A stretch of DNA of 64,000 nucleotides from Methyloligella sp. GL2 (GCF_013341275.1 NZ_CP054476.1:1377501-1441500), one strand, 5' to 3'. Positions 1 to 11,953 are shown, counted from the first letter of the stretch. Notes: generated by a model from the letters alone, not told the origin. Numbers and translations: made by a program.

Positions 1-1468
1 AGGAATGCAGCTCGTTCACCGAGGCGCGGAGCTGCGCCTCGCTATCGGCCAGCAGCTTCTGGCTGCGCTTGATCTGGGTGATGTCGGTGCCGACGCTGAC
101 GAAGCCGCCGTCGCGGGTGCGGCCTTCGTTGATATGCAGCCAGCGGCCGTCTTCGAGCTGCGCTTCATAGGTGCGGCTGCCGTCCTGATGCTGGTCGACG
201 GTGATGCGTTTGCGGATCACCGGCTCGTGGGCGGAGGAGATCACCTGCTGGTACGGCGCGCCCTGCATCAGCGCTTCGTCGGAGAGGCCGTGGAACTGCT
301 GGTATTTGCTGTTGCACATCACCAGCCGGTTGCGGTCGTCCCATAGGACGAAGGCCTCCGAGATGCTCTCCACGGCATCGCGCAGGCGGGCATTGGCCTC
401 CGCGGCGTGCTCGGCGGTGCTCTCCTCGGTGCGGGTGGCGATGGCGGTCAGATGCGGCTCGCGGGTCTCGGCATCGCGGAAGATATGGCCGCGCAGGCGC
501 AAGCCGACCCAATGGCCGTCCTTGTGGCGGAGCCGGATTTCCTCATCGACCAAATCCTTCCCCTCGCGCAAATGCCGGTCGATCATGGCGATGAGATCCT
601 CGCCCGGATGCAGCGCCTGACGGATCATGCGGAAGGGCATGGCCTGATCGATCGGCTCGATGCCGAGCATGCGATGCATGCCGCCGGACCAGGTGACATG
701 GCCGCGGGCGAGATTCCAGCGCCATAGGCCGCAGCCGGGAAAGGCCTCGCTGAGATCGCGGGTGAGGCGCATGGCGTCGAGCGTCTGCGGCTCTTGTACC
801 GGGTTCCACAGCGCCGCGCCGAGCAGCAGAAGCAGCAGGCCGCCGGTGGCCAGGATGGTGATCTCGATGGTGCTGTTACGCCACCAGGGCGACAGCACCG
901 TGGCGGTCGGCTGCAAGAGCAGGAGCTGGCGCTGCGGTCCGGTGAGGTTGCGCACCGTGGCCAGCACGTCCTCGCCGCTGGTGAGGGTGAGGCGCAGCAC
1001 GCCGGCGGAGGCGCCGAAGGTGGTGAGCGGCTGTTCGGGGCCGAGCAGCGCCAGCAAGGTGCCTTCGCTCTCGCCGCCAAGCGGCGCGCGGGCGCGGATC
1101 TTGCCCGACGTCTCGGCAAGCAGCATGCGGCGGCTCTTTAACGTGGCGCCTTTGGGCAGGGCCGCGGCAAGCGCCGCCTGCCAATTGCCGTCCGCTGCGC
1201 TTTGGTCAGCCGCCAGCCTTTCGGCGATCAGATCGGCCGAAAGCGTAAGCTGTTGCTCCGCCGAATCGAGCAGGCTCTGCTTGTTGGTGCTGATCTGGGT
1301 GATGGCGCCGATGGCGGCAACGACCAGAAATCCGAGGATCAGATAGGGGAGGGCGCGGCGTAGAGAATCGGGGGTGAGGAGATGCCGATGCAGAAGGTCC
1401 TGCGCGGCCTTTAGAATGGCCTCCGCAAGCGCATAAGTATCCTCACGCGCGGATCTTGCCCGCGACAT
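1..1468 (-). CDS. PAS-domain membrane sensor kinase, C-terminus beyond window
   Basis: The frame is open from an ATG at 1468 (preceded by a GGGGGACCGG ribosome-binding region) to the window edge, giving 489 residues of a longer protein. A membrane segment lies at about residues 43-60 (LPYLILGFLVVAAIGAI) and a second at about 210-228 (EITILATGGLLLLLLGAAL). They bracket a periplasmic domain. Two PAS-like regions follow: one around 240-340 with a PAC-like end (HLTAIATRTEE) and one around 355-485 (FVLWDDRNRLVMCNSKY ... FVSVGTDIT). The C-terminal end of the visible part is becoming a linker (KRSQKLLADSEAQL). This layout is usual for alphaproteobacterial PleC/DivJ-like histidine kinases, and a kinase module is expected past the edge. 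A diguanylate cyclase output cannot be excluded because the catalytic part is not visible. Confidence 0.8.
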   Translation of the reverse strand, partial: MSRARSAREDTYALAEAILKAAQDLLHRHLLTPDSLRRALPYLILGFLVVAAIGAITQISTNKQSLLDSAEQQLTLSADLIAERLAADQSAADGNWQAALAAALPKGATLKSRRMLLAETSGKIRARAPLGGESEGTLLALLGPEQPLTTFGASAGVLRLTLTSGEDVLATVRNLTGPQRQLLLLQPTATVLSPWWRNSTIEITILATGGLLLLLLGAALWNPVQEPQTLDAMRLTRDLSEAFPGCGLWRWNLARGHVTWSGGMHRMLGIEPIDQAMPFRMIRQALHPGEDLIAMIDRHLREGKDLVDEEIRLRHKDGHWVGLRLRGHIFRDAETREPHLTAIATRTEESTAEHAAEANARLRDAVESISEAFVLWDDRNRLVMCNSKYQQFHGLSDEALMQGAPYQQVISSAHEPVIRKRITVDQHQDGSRTYEAQLEDGRWLHINEGRTRDGGFVSVGTDITQIKRSQKLLADSEAQLRASVNELHS

Positions 1469-1611
1469 CCGGTCCCCCCATCTTCTCTGATCACGTAAAA
1501 ATCGGAGAAGTGCCGCATCTCCGAATCACCTGTTCATTGAAAGAACAGAAGCTGTCGCTGTCCAGAGAAAACTGTGGATAGACGCAGGAAATATCGTTGA
1601 CAGGTTGTGTA

Positions 1612-4281
1612 TTACTCGCCTTCGAGCGTTTTTGAGACGATCTCATACGAGTCGGTGGAAAGATCGGAGTCCTTCAGCCGCTTCAGCGCTGCCTTGGCGA
1701 GAGCCTGGCGTCCCGGCTCCAGCATGCGCCAGCTCTCGAACGCGCCGAGCAGCCGCGCCGCCATATGCGGGTTGAAGGCGTCGATCTTCAGGGCGCAATC
1801 GGCCAGGAAATCGTAGCCGGCGCCGTCCTTGCGGTTGAAAGCGGACGGATTGCCGTTGGCGAAGCTGCCGATCAGGGCGCGCACCCGGTTCGGGTTCTTC
1901 AGCGAGAATTTGGGGTGATCGAGCAACGCCTTCACCGCCTCGACGGTATCGGGCCTCGGTGCGCGGGCCTGCACAGCGAACCATTTGTCGAGCACCAGCG
2001 CATCGTCCTGCCACTTCTCGTAGAAATCGGCGAGGGCGGCCTCGCGGGCCGGGTTATCGAGGCGCGACAGCACGAGAAGCGCATAGATCGCATCGGTCAT
2101 ATTGCCGGCATCGCGATAATGCTTGGCGGCGCGGTGGATCTCCTCCTCCTCGCCGGTGCCGACCAGTAGGTCGAGGGCGGCGATGCGTAACGAGCGCTTG
2201 CCGGCGCTTTCGGCGTCGGGCGAATAGGTGCTTCCCGGATAGATCTCCTCATACATCTCGGCGAGGTTGCCGCGGATCTCGGTACCGATGGTCCGGATCA
2301 AGGTCTCGCGCGCCTGGCGGATGGCGTCGGTGTCGATATTGCGGGCGATCTCCCGGGCGATATCGGATTCGCTCGGCAGCTTCAGCATCTCGGCGCGATA
2401 GGCGACGGCGAGCTCTTCCTCCGCCATGGTGAGGCTCAGGGCTTGCGCCAGGCGCTTTGCCTCCTTGCCGGTCACCGGGCCGGGATTGAAGCCGTTCTCG
2501 GAGGCCGCGGTCAGCAAGGTGACGGCGTAGCTCTGGGCCGCCTGCCAACGGTTGAACGGATCGGAATCGTGCATCATCAGGAACTCGATCTGGGGCAGAT
2601 CGAGGCTGAGGGTGAGGCGGACCGGCGCGGAGAATTCGCGCAGCAGCGAGGGCACCGGCGGGGCCGGGATATCGCGGAAGGTGAAGCGCTGCTCGCGCGC
2701 ATCGACCTCCAAAAGGCCGTCCTTCAGCTCGGTGCCGTCCTCCAGGATCAGCGGGAGGTCGTCGCCATTGGGGCCGAGCAGACCGAGGCGTAGCGGGATC
2801 GGCACCGGCTCCTTGCAGGGCTGGCCCGGCGTTGCGGGCAGCACCTGATTGACCGACAGCGTCGCGGTCTTGGCGCCGGCGTCGTAATCCAGCGAGCAGG
2901 CGAGCTCCGGCGTGCCGGCCTGATTGTACCAGCGCATGAACTTGGTGAGGTCCTTGCCCGAGGCATCGGACAGCGCGCCGATGAAATCCTCCACCGTCAC
3001 CGCCTGGCCGTCGAAGCGGTCGAAATAGAGATCGAGGCCTTTGCGGAAGGTGTCGCGGCCGAGATAGGTCTGCAGCATGCGGCAGATCTCGGCGCCCTTC
3101 TCGTAGACGGTCGCGGTGTAGAAGTTGTTGATCTCGATATAGGAGCCGGGGCGCACCGGATGGGCCAGGGGGCCGCTATCCTCCGGGAATTGATGGCTCT
3201 TCAGAACCCGCACATCGACGATGCGCTTGACCGGACCGGAGCGCAGATCGGCGGAGAACTCCTGATCGCGGAACACGGTCAGCCCTTCCTTCAGGCAGAG
3301 CTGGAACCAGTCGCGGCAGGTGATGCGGTTGCCGGACCAGTTATGGAAATACTCATGGGCGATGACGCCTTCGATGGCCGCGTAGTCGGCATCGGATGCC
3401 GTGTCGGGCCGGGCCAGCACCAGCTTGTCGTTGAAGATGTTGAGGCCCTTATTCTCCATCGCGCCCATATTGAAATCGCTGACGGCGACGATGTTGAAGA
3501 TGTCGAGATCGTATTCGCGGCCGAAGCGCTGCTCGTCCCAGCGCATGGATTGCTTGAGCGACTCCATGGCCCAGTCGCAGCGGTCTTCCTTGCCGTGCTC
3601 GACATAGATGTTGAGCGCCACCTTGCGGCCCGACTTGGTGACGAATTCGTCCGACAGGCAGGCGAGGTCGCCGGCGACGGAGGCGAACAGGTAAGACGGC
3701 TTGGGGTGCGGGTCGTGCCAGACCGCATAGTGCCGGCCGGTGACCTCGTTCTCGCCTTGCTCGATGGGATTGCCGTTGGCGAGCAGCACGGGATAGGCCG
3801 CCTTGTCGGCTTCCAGCCGCACGGTATAGACGGCGAGCACGTCGGGCCGGTCCAGGAAGTAGGTGATGCGGCGGAAGCCTTCCGGCTCGCACTGGGTGCA
3901 GAAATTGCCGCTGGAGCGGTAGAGGCCGAGCAGGGCGGTGTTGGCTTCCGGATTGCAGAGGGTCTCGATCTGGAGCTCGAACGGCGCGTCCGGCACCTTG
4001 TCGATGGTCAGGCTTTTCTCGGTAAGGGAGTAATCGCCGGGCTCGAGCGTCTTGCCGTCGAGGCTGACGCTCTGCAGCTCGATGCTCTCGCCGTCCAGAA
4101 CCAGCGGGGCGCCCTTGGCGGTGGCATCGGGGTTCGGCCGCAGCCTGAGCTTGGAGCGTACGGTGGTCCGCTCCGGCTCCAGATTGAAATCGAGGAAGAC
4201 CTCGTCGATCCGGTAATCGGGCTCTTTATAGTCGCTTAGCCGTTTTGCCGTGCGCTCTGCATTCTTCATGGCGGTAGGCAC
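1612..4281 (-). CDS. pepN: Aminopeptidase N (M1 family)
   Basis: This encodes an 889-residue cytosolic zinc aminopeptidase that removes N-terminal residues from peptides. The exopeptidase signature GAMENKGL is at about residue 272. The zinc motif HEYFHNW is at about 309, with the third ligand Glu in LKEGLTVFRDQEFS about 20 residues on. A long helical C-terminal domain follows. Length and order match the PepN branch of bacterial M1 enzymes (about 870-890 residues). The annotated start reads MPTAMKNAERT. A second ATG four codons in (4269) is equally possible. The gene appears monocistronic: it is flanked by the sensor kinase at 1468 and a hypothetical gene ending at 4399. Confidence 0.95.
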   Translation of the reverse strand: MPTAMKNAERTAKRLSDYKEPDYRIDEVFLDFNLEPERTTVRSKLRLRPNPDATAKGAPLVLDGESIELQSVSLDGKTLEPGDYSLTEKSLTIDKVPDAPFELQIETLCNPEANTALLGLYRSSGNFCTQCEPEGFRRITYFLDRPDVLAVYTVRLEADKAAYPVLLANGNPIEQGENEVTGRHYAVWHDPHPKPSYLFASVAGDLACLSDEFVTKSGRKVALNIYVEHGKEDRCDWAMESLKQSMRWDEQRFGREYDLDIFNIVAVSDFNMGAMENKGLNIFNDKLVLARPDTASDADYAAIEGVIAHEYFHNWSGNRITCRDWFQLCLKEGLTVFRDQEFSADLRSGPVKRIVDVRVLKSHQFPEDSGPLAHPVRPGSYIEINNFYTATVYEKGAEICRMLQTYLGRDTFRKGLDLYFDRFDGQAVTVEDFIGALSDASGKDLTKFMRWYNQAGTPELACSLDYDAGAKTATLSVNQVLPATPGQPCKEPVPIPLRLGLLGPNGDDLPLILEDGTELKDGLLEVDAREQRFTFRDIPAPPVPSLLREFSAPVRLTLSLDLPQIEFLMMHDSDPFNRWQAAQSYAVTLLTAASENGFNPGPVTGKEAKRLAQALSLTMAEEELAVAYRAEMLKLPSESDIAREIARNIDTDAIRQARETLIRTIGTEIRGNLAEMYEEIYPGSTYSPDAESAGKRSLRIAALDLLVGTGEEEEIHRAAKHYRDAGNMTDAIYALLVLSRLDNPAREAALADFYEKWQDDALVLDKWFAVQARAPRPDTVEAVKALLDHPKFSLKNPNRVRALIGSFANGNPSAFNRKDGAGYDFLADCALKIDAFNPHMAARLLGAFESWRMLEPGRQALAKAALKRLKDSDLSTDSYEIVSKTLEGE

Positions 4282-4398
4282 CTCCCTAGACCCTCGCTCT
4301 TAGTCGCCCGGGGCGCGAATGCCAAGAGGGAAGCGAGAGGGAAGCAGGGAGCCCGGTGGGAAGTCGCGGCTTTCTAGCGAGGCGCGGGGCGCGCCGGC

Positions 4399-4959
4399 CT
4401 AGCTGGCGGCGCGGGTCTCGGTGCGCATGTGCTGGTCGCCGATATCCTCAAGCAGCGCGCGGGCCGTTGCGGCGAGATCGGCCATATCGGCGCTGAGATT
4501 TTCCGGCTGCTGCTCGGCTTGTTTGACGAAGAGCGTCAGCAGCTGCAGCAGCGCCGGGGTGCGGACGATCAGCTCGGCCTGCTTCTCGATACGGTAGGGA
4601 TCGAGATCGTATTCGGCGCCGGGCACCCGCCAGCCGCCCCATTCGGCGTCGCCCGTGACGACCATCGGATGGGTGCCGGGGAAGGGATGATGGCTGCATT
4701 GCTCGGCGCTCTTCCAGCGGTTCTGGGCGCGGACGATGCGCCAGTTGCCGAGCTCGGCCGAGCCCCGCACCTGGGGACCGGCCGTCTCCGGCGCAAGTTC
4801 GTTGTCGGAGAACTCGCGTCCCAAGCCGCAATCGTACGTGACCTTGATCGGCTCGTCGCAGCCGCGGATCCATTTCGGGATCACCTTTTCGATCAGCGCC
4901 CAGGTGCCGACCGGATTCACAAACACCCGCTGTGCCTTGTGGAACTTCGCCTTCGCCAT
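4399..4959 (-). CDS. Conserved hypothetical protein, 186 aa
   Basis: The product is a 186-residue soluble protein with no signal peptide or membrane segment. The ATG at 4959 is preceded by AAGGCGG at a good distance. The N-terminal half is rich in aromatic residues and has two isolated cysteines (RGCDEP, TYDCGLG) plus a SHHPFPGTHPMVV segment. The C-terminal half is helical (residues about 125-180). I do not recognise a characterised family. Coding character is clear: codon third positions are GC-rich as in the neighbours. It is divergent from opgG at 5324, with a 364-bp shared upstream region. Confidence 0.7.
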   Translation of the reverse strand: MAKAKFHKAQRVFVNPVGTWALIEKVIPKWIRGCDEPIKVTYDCGLGREFSDNELAPETAGPQVRGSAELGNWRIVRAQNRWKSAEQCSHHPFPGTHPMVVTGDAEWGGWRVPGAEYDLDPYRIEKQAELIVRTPALLQLLTLFVKQAEQQPENLSADMADLAATARALLEDIGDQHMRTETRAAS

Positions 4960-5323
4960 CTTGCCGCCTTACTGAGACCTATTTCCACGATAAGCTTAGA
5001 GGCGAGGGGTTAACATCGCCCTTGGATGGCGTTGCGCGTCGAAGCAGCACATTGACGCGTGGGGCGGAGGCTTCGCAAGCTTCGGTAGGTGTTCATTCAG
5101 GGTTCAGAGTCGATGTCGCAAAACAACGACGATCGGACGGTCGGATCTTTTTCACCGCGCTGATATCGAATGTTCGGGCCGGGTTCGCGGTCATGGGGCA
5201 CATCCAAAAATCGTTTCGCCCGTTAATTAAGGCGCGGGCGGAGTGGGATAAGACTATTCGGCGTGGAGATCGGCAGGAACCGTCCTGGACGATCTCAGCG
5301 CTTCTTCGCTCGGGAGTGTGTGT
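4960..5323. other. Intergenic region between divergent genes
   Basis: This 364-bp gap between the hypothetical gene (minus) and opgG (plus) must hold both promoters. I see an AT-rich patch at 5221-5228 (TTAATTAA) and a possible -10-like GATAAGACTAT shortly after, but no convincing paired -35/-10. No small gene or structured RNA is evident. Confidence 0.4.
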
Positions 5324-6871
5324 ATGAACCGCCGGGAATTTTCGGTGGCACTTGGTGCAGCCGCGCTGGGCGCGGCCGGCGCGGGGCAGAAAGGCCTGAT
5401 CTCGACCGCCGCAGCGCAAGAGGCGCCTGCGAAGAATAACAATTCTCATTTCTCCCGCCGGACCGTCGTCGACCTGGCGAAGGATATGGCGAAGAAGCCG
5501 TTCCAGGCGCCGGCGCAGATCCCGGCGAGCTTCTCCAGCCTGTCTTACGACGACTACCGGAAGATCCGTTTCCGCAAGGACAAAGCCTTGTGGGCGGACA
5601 AGGATCTCGGCTTCACCGTGGAGCTGCTGCATACCGGCTTCGTGGTGCGCACGCCGGTACAGATTTACACGGTCGAGAACGGCATCGCCCAGCCGGTGAT
5701 CTATTCCTCGGAGCTGTTCGATTTCGGCGATCTGGACGTGCGCGCGCCGGACGGGACGGCGCTGTTCTCCGGCATCCGCATCAACGCGCCGATCAACGTG
5801 CTGCACCAGTACGACGAGGTGATGGTGTTCCAGGGCGCGAGCTATTTCCGCGGCCTCGGCGCCAATCAGAATTACGGCATCTCGGCGCGGGGGCTGGCGA
5901 TCGATACCGGCGAGCCGACCGGTGAGGAGTTTCCCTTCTTCCGCAGCTTCTGGATCGAGACGCCGCGCGCCGATTCCAAGACCATCACGGTGCATGCGCT
6001 GCTCGACAGCCCGAGCGTGACCGGCGCTTTCACCTTCGTAATCCGCCCCGGCGCCACCACGGTGTCCGACGTTACCGCCTCGCTGTTCGCCCGCACCGAC
6101 ATCACCCATTTGGGTCTCGCCCCGCTGACCAGCATGTATTTCTTCGATGCGCGCGAGCGGGGACGGTTCGACGATTTCCGCCCGGCGGTGCACGACTCAG
6201 ATACGCTGGCGATTGCCCGGGGCAATGACGAGTGGATCATGCGACCGCTGGCCAACCCGAAGACTCTGCAGATCAGCGCCTTCGCCGAGGACGCGCCGAT
6301 CGGTTTCGGCCTGCAGCAGCGGGAGACCGACTACGAGACCTACAAGGATCTGGAGTCGCGTTTCGAATTGCGGCCGAGCGCCTGGGTGCAGCCGAAATCG
6401 CCTTGGCGCAACGGACATGTTGAGCTTGTCGAAATTCCGACGAATTCGGAGACCAACGATAACATCGTCGCTTTCTGGCGCCCGCGGGCGACCCTGAAGG
6501 CGGGGGGAAATCTGACGTATTCCTATTGGCTCAGCTTCGGGCCGCCGGTCACCAATATCCGGCTGGCGCGGGTTCTGGAGACGCGGATCGGAATGGCATC
6601 GACGCGCAAGCGGCGCAAATTCGTGGTCGAGTTCGACGCGCCCCTGGAAGACGGGGTGCCGGTCTATCTCGGCTCCGATGTGGAGCCGCGGGTCAGCGCC
6701 TCGGCGGGACGTATCGATAATGTAGTCGGTCGTCATAATCCCATGACCGGCGGGTATCAGGTTAGCTTTGAAATGGATCCCGCCGATGTGGAACTTTCCG
6801 AACTGCGCCTTGTTCTAGCGCACAAGGGTCAGCCGATCAGCGAGACGTGGCTATATCGATGGACAGCATGA
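5324..6871 (+). CDS. opgG: Periplasmic glucan biosynthesis protein, OpgG/OpgD family, Tat-exported
   Basis: This is a member of the MdoG/OpgG-OpgD family, which acts in the periplasm on osmoregulated beta-glucan backbones. The protein has 515 residues from the ATG at 5324. That start fits better than an in-frame GTG at 5318 because GGGAG lies 7 nt upstream. The N-terminus reads MNRREFSVALGAAALGAAG and ends in TAAAQEA: a twin-arginine signal with a typical cleavage region, as in E. coli OpgD rather than the Sec-exported OpgG. The mature part begins with FSRRTVVDLAKDMAKKPFQ and contains the family-like segments SYDDYRKIRFR and ASYFRGLGANQNYGISARGL. The stop codon overlaps the opgH start (ATGA at 6868), so the two are translationally coupled. 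Whether it is functionally OpgG or OpgD is not decidable here. Confidence 0.93.
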   Translation: MNRREFSVALGAAALGAAGAGQKGLISTAAAQEAPAKNNNSHFSRRTVVDLAKDMAKKPFQAPAQIPASFSSLSYDDYRKIRFRKDKALWADKDLGFTVELLHTGFVVRTPVQIYTVENGIAQPVIYSSELFDFGDLDVRAPDGTALFSGIRINAPINVLHQYDEVMVFQGASYFRGLGANQNYGISARGLAIDTGEPTGEEFPFFRSFWIETPRADSKTITVHALLDSPSVTGAFTFVIRPGATTVSDVTASLFARTDITHLGLAPLTSMYFFDARERGRFDDFRPAVHDSDTLAIARGNDEWIMRPLANPKTLQISAFAEDAPIGFGLQQRETDYETYKDLESRFELRPSAWVQPKSPWRNGHVELVEIPTNSETNDNIVAFWRPRATLKAGGNLTYSYWLSFGPPVTNIRLARVLETRIGMASTRKRRKFVVEFDAPLEDGVPVYLGSDVEPRVSASAGRIDNVVGRHNPMTGGYQVSFEMDPADVELSELRLVLAHKGQPISETWLYRWTA

Positions 6872-8775
6872 GCGAACCTCTGGAAACGCTGGGCGGCGGT
6901 GCCGCCGGGGCCTTTTACCATGGCCTGACGCCTCCGGAGAATCCGTTGGAAATGCCGGAGCAGAGCCTGAAGAGCTGGTATGGCGAGCCGCCCAAGACGG
7001 CGTCCGGCCCGGCGCTGAAGGAGCATACGCTGGCCTCGCGCCTATTCGTCTTCGGTATCGCCGCCGTGCTCACGGTCTATGGCGTCTGGGGCATGTGGAA
7101 GGTGGTGGGGCAGAACGACGCAACCGGCCTGCAATATATGCTGGTGGTGCTGTTCGCCTTCAGCTTCACCTGGATCGCGCTGGCCGCGGCCAATGCGATG
7201 CTCGGTTTCTTTGCCCTGATTGCCCGGCTGGACTGGCGGCGCGGCATCGCTTTGCGCGGCAAGCTGTCGACGCGGACCGCGGTGCTGATGCCGGTCTATA
7301 ACGAAGACACCAGCAAGGTTTTCGAAAATCTCACCGAGATGGCCGAGGAGCTCGCCGCCTCGGGCAAGGCCTGGCATTTCGATTTCTTCGTCCTTAGCGA
7401 CACCACCAATCTCGCCATTGCGCGGCAGGAGCGCGAGGCGGCGCTTCGTCTGCGCCAGACCATGCTCGGCCGGCTCAATGTCTATTTCCGCCGCCGTCCG
7501 GAGAATGTCGGGCGCAAGGCCGGAAACATCGCCGACTTCGTGCGCAGCTGGGGCGGCAATTACGACTTCATGCTGGTGCTCGACGCTGACAGCTACATGA
7601 CCGCCGAGTCGATGATCGCGCTGGCCGAGGCGATGGAGGCGGACAGCAATGCCGGCCTGATCCAGACCGTGCCGCGGCTGGTCAACAAGAAGACGCTGTT
7701 CGCCCGCATGCAGCAATTCGCCACCGGCACATACGGTCCGGTGGTCTCCGCCGGGCTCGCCATGGTGCAGGGGCGAGAGGGCAATTACTGGGGCCATAAC
7801 GCGATCATCCGAACCCGGGCCTTCGCCAGCTCTTGCGGCTTACCCGTGCTGGCGGGGCGCAAGCCCTTCGGCGGCCATATCCTGAGCCACGATTTCGTCG
7901 AGGCGGCGCTGCTGCGGCGCGCCGGCTGGGACGTCTATATGCGTCCCGACATCGTCGGCAGCTACGAGGAGACGCCGCCGACCCTGACCGATCACGCGGT
8001 GCGCGACCGGCGCTGGGCGCAAGGCAATCTGCAGCACTCCAAGGTGATCGGGGCGAGCGGCCTGCATTGGATGAGCCGGCATCACCTGCTGACCGGCATC
8101 ATGAGCTATGTGGCTTCGCCGCTCTGGCTGATGTTCCTGGTGGTCGGGATCGCGCTGGCCTGGCAGGCCTCGGCCTATCAGCCCGACTATTTCCCCGACG
8201 CCCACGCGCTGTTCCCGACCTGGCCGCAATTCGATTCCCAGCGCGCCTGGACGCTGCTCGGCTTTTCCGCCGCGGTGCTATTGGCGCCGAAAGTGTTCGC
8301 CGTGCTCTACGCCATGACCAACAAGCGCATGCGCAAAGGGGCGGGCGGTCCGCTCGGCCTGGTGTTCAGCTTCCTGCTGGAGACTTTGCTCTCGGCGCTG
8401 CTGGCGCCGGTGTTGATGCTGCTGCAGACCGGTTTCATCGGCCAGATCCTGATTGCCCGGGATTCGGGCTGGAACCCGCAATGCCGCGACGACGGCACCG
8501 CCTCGCTGCTCGCCACGATCAAGGGCTACGGTTTCCATTCCGTCTTCGGCTTGGTGCTGGCGGGGATCACCGCCTACATCTCCTGGCAGCTCTTCTTCTG
8601 GCTGCTGCCGGTTTGGCTCGGCTTGGTGCTGGCGATTCCGCTGGTCTATCTCAGCTCGCTTCGCGCGGCCGGGCAGGGCGCGCGCGTCTTGCGCATCTTC
8701 CTCATTCCGGAAGAGCGCGAGGCAAGGCGGCGCCTGCGGCAGCCGGTCGCCGAGCCGGTGGCTGCCGCAAGCTGA
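6868..8775 (+). CDS. opgH: Glucans biosynthesis glucosyltransferase OpgH
   Basis: This is the inner-membrane GT2 enzyme that polymerises UDP-glucose into osmoregulated periplasmic glucans and feeds them to OpgG. I place the start at the ATG overlapping the opgG stop (6868), giving 635 residues. In-frame GTG 6847 and ATG 6859 are alternatives. Membrane segments lie near residues 55-75 and 85-110. The cytosolic GT domain has VLMPVYNED (about 140), LDADSY (about 237) and RRWAQGNLQHS (about 380), the QxxRW-like processivity site. A cluster of C-terminal membrane helices follows from about 400. It is shorter than the E. coli protein (about 847 aa), mainly for lack of the long N-terminal extension. 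Confidence 0.93.
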   Translation: MSEPLETLGGGAAGAFYHGLTPPENPLEMPEQSLKSWYGEPPKTASGPALKEHTLASRLFVFGIAAVLTVYGVWGMWKVVGQNDATGLQYMLVVLFAFSFTWIALAAANAMLGFFALIARLDWRRGIALRGKLSTRTAVLMPVYNEDTSKVFENLTEMAEELAASGKAWHFDFFVLSDTTNLAIARQEREAALRLRQTMLGRLNVYFRRRPENVGRKAGNIADFVRSWGGNYDFMLVLDADSYMTAESMIALAEAMEADSNAGLIQTVPRLVNKKTLFARMQQFATGTYGPVVSAGLAMVQGREGNYWGHNAIIRTRAFASSCGLPVLAGRKPFGGHILSHDFVEAALLRRAGWDVYMRPDIVGSYEETPPTLTDHAVRDRRWAQGNLQHSKVIGASGLHWMSRHHLLTGIMSYVASPLWLMFLVVGIALAWQASAYQPDYFPDAHALFPTWPQFDSQRAWTLLGFSAAVLLAPKVFAVLYAMTNKRMRKGAGGPLGLVFSFLLETLLSALLAPVLMLLQTGFIGQILIARDSGWNPQCRDDGTASLLATIKGYGFHSVFGLVLAGITAYISWQLFFWLLPVWLGLVLAIPLVYLSSLRAAGQGARVLRIFLIPEEREARRRLRQPVAEPVAAAS

Positions 8776-8818
8776 TCCGCTTTTCCCTCGATTGCCTTAC
8801 CCGCGCGAACGCGCCTGC

Positions 8819-11137
<2,319 letters not shown>

Positions 11138-11275
11138 CAGGGCCTCGTCTCGAAAAATGCGTCAAACGGCCAGCGCACAACACCCGCGCTGGTGCTCTCT
11201 CTTCGCCCCATGCTTCTCCTATATAGAGAGAGAAGCGGCCAGAGCCAAAAGACCGCGCCCCCGAGACGGCAAATT

Positions 11276-11290
11276 CCACTCTTGGAGTGG
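11276..11290. promoter_or_regulatory. 15-bp palindrome between copA and a membrane-protein gene
   Basis: CCACTCTTGGAGTGG is a perfect inverted repeat (6-bp arms, 3-bp centre) in the divergent intergenic region, about 140 bp from the copA start and 100 bp from the plus-strand start. On the plus strand TTGGAG, a 16-bp spacer and TAGAAT (near 11303-11308) could be a promoter overlapping it. It could be an operator, possibly metal-responsive, but it does not match the usual CueR site. A second dyad (CCAGCGC...GCGCTGG, 11170-11192) lies in the copA 5' leader. Confidence 0.3.
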
Positions 11291-11389
11291 CGGCAGGTTT
11301 GGCTAGAATGGCCGGCAGCGATTCAACTGGCCCGTGCCCGATAGAAAATGTGGCGAGCGGGGACCAAAAGCAAAGGAAGAGTACGCATC

Positions 11390-11953
11390 ATGGCGCAGAA
11401 GGACGGAGCGGCGGAGACGCTTTCGGGGTCGGCGAAGACGGGCATCTGGATCGGAGCCGGCATCGTCGCCAGCTTTCTGTTCAGCTGGGCCCTGGCCTGC
11501 ATCACGCCGTTCGCAGCGCTTGCCGCCATCGCCGCGCTGACCTTGTCGCGGCGCAATGCCTTTTTGATGGTCGGCGTCGCTTTCCTGATCAATCAGGCGG
11601 TGGGCTTCCTGCTGCTCGGCTATCCCCATACGCTCGATACCTATGGCTGGGGCGTTGCCATCGGCGTCGCGGCGCTTGCCGCCACCTATGTGGCGAGCCT
11701 TGCACCGGAGAAAAGCGACAGCAAAGTCGCGGTGATCGTCATGGGCTTCCTCGGCGCCTTCGTGGCGTATGAGCTGGTGCTGATGGCCGCGACCGCGGTG
11801 CTGCCGTCCGAGGGCGGGTTCAGTTTCGCGGTGATCGGCAAGGTCTTCTGGATCAACGCGCTCGCCTATGCCGCGTTCCTGGCGCTGCGCTGGGGCGGCG
11901 AGGCGATCGGCTTCTTCGCCGGCACCGGGCGCGGGCTGATCGCGGCGCGTTAG
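11390..11953 (+). CDS. Small polytopic membrane protein, function unknown
   Basis: The product has 187 residues. The ATG at 11390 is chosen because AAGGAAGA lies about 10 nt upstream; an in-frame ATG at 11348 has no such site. About five hydrophobic helices are visible: GIWIGAGIVASFLFSWALACI, AALAAIAALTL, AFLMVGVAFLINQAVGFLLL, GWGVAIGVAALAATYVASL, VIVMGFLGAFVAYELVLMA, with a last one near 150-165. Polar residues within the membrane (NQ in FLINQAVGF) suggest a transporter or sensor rather than a simple anchor. I do not recognise the family with certainty. The divergent neighbour is copA, but no metal-binding motif is present, so a copper role is only positional. Confidence 0.7.
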   Translation: MAQKDGAAETLSGSAKTGIWIGAGIVASFLFSWALACITPFAALAAIAALTLSRRNAFLMVGVAFLINQAVGFLLLGYPHTLDTYGWGVAIGVAALAATYVASLAPEKSDSKVAVIVMGFLGAFVAYELVLMAATAVLPSEGGFSFAVIGKVFWINALAYAAFLALRWGGEAIGFFAGTGRGLIAAR

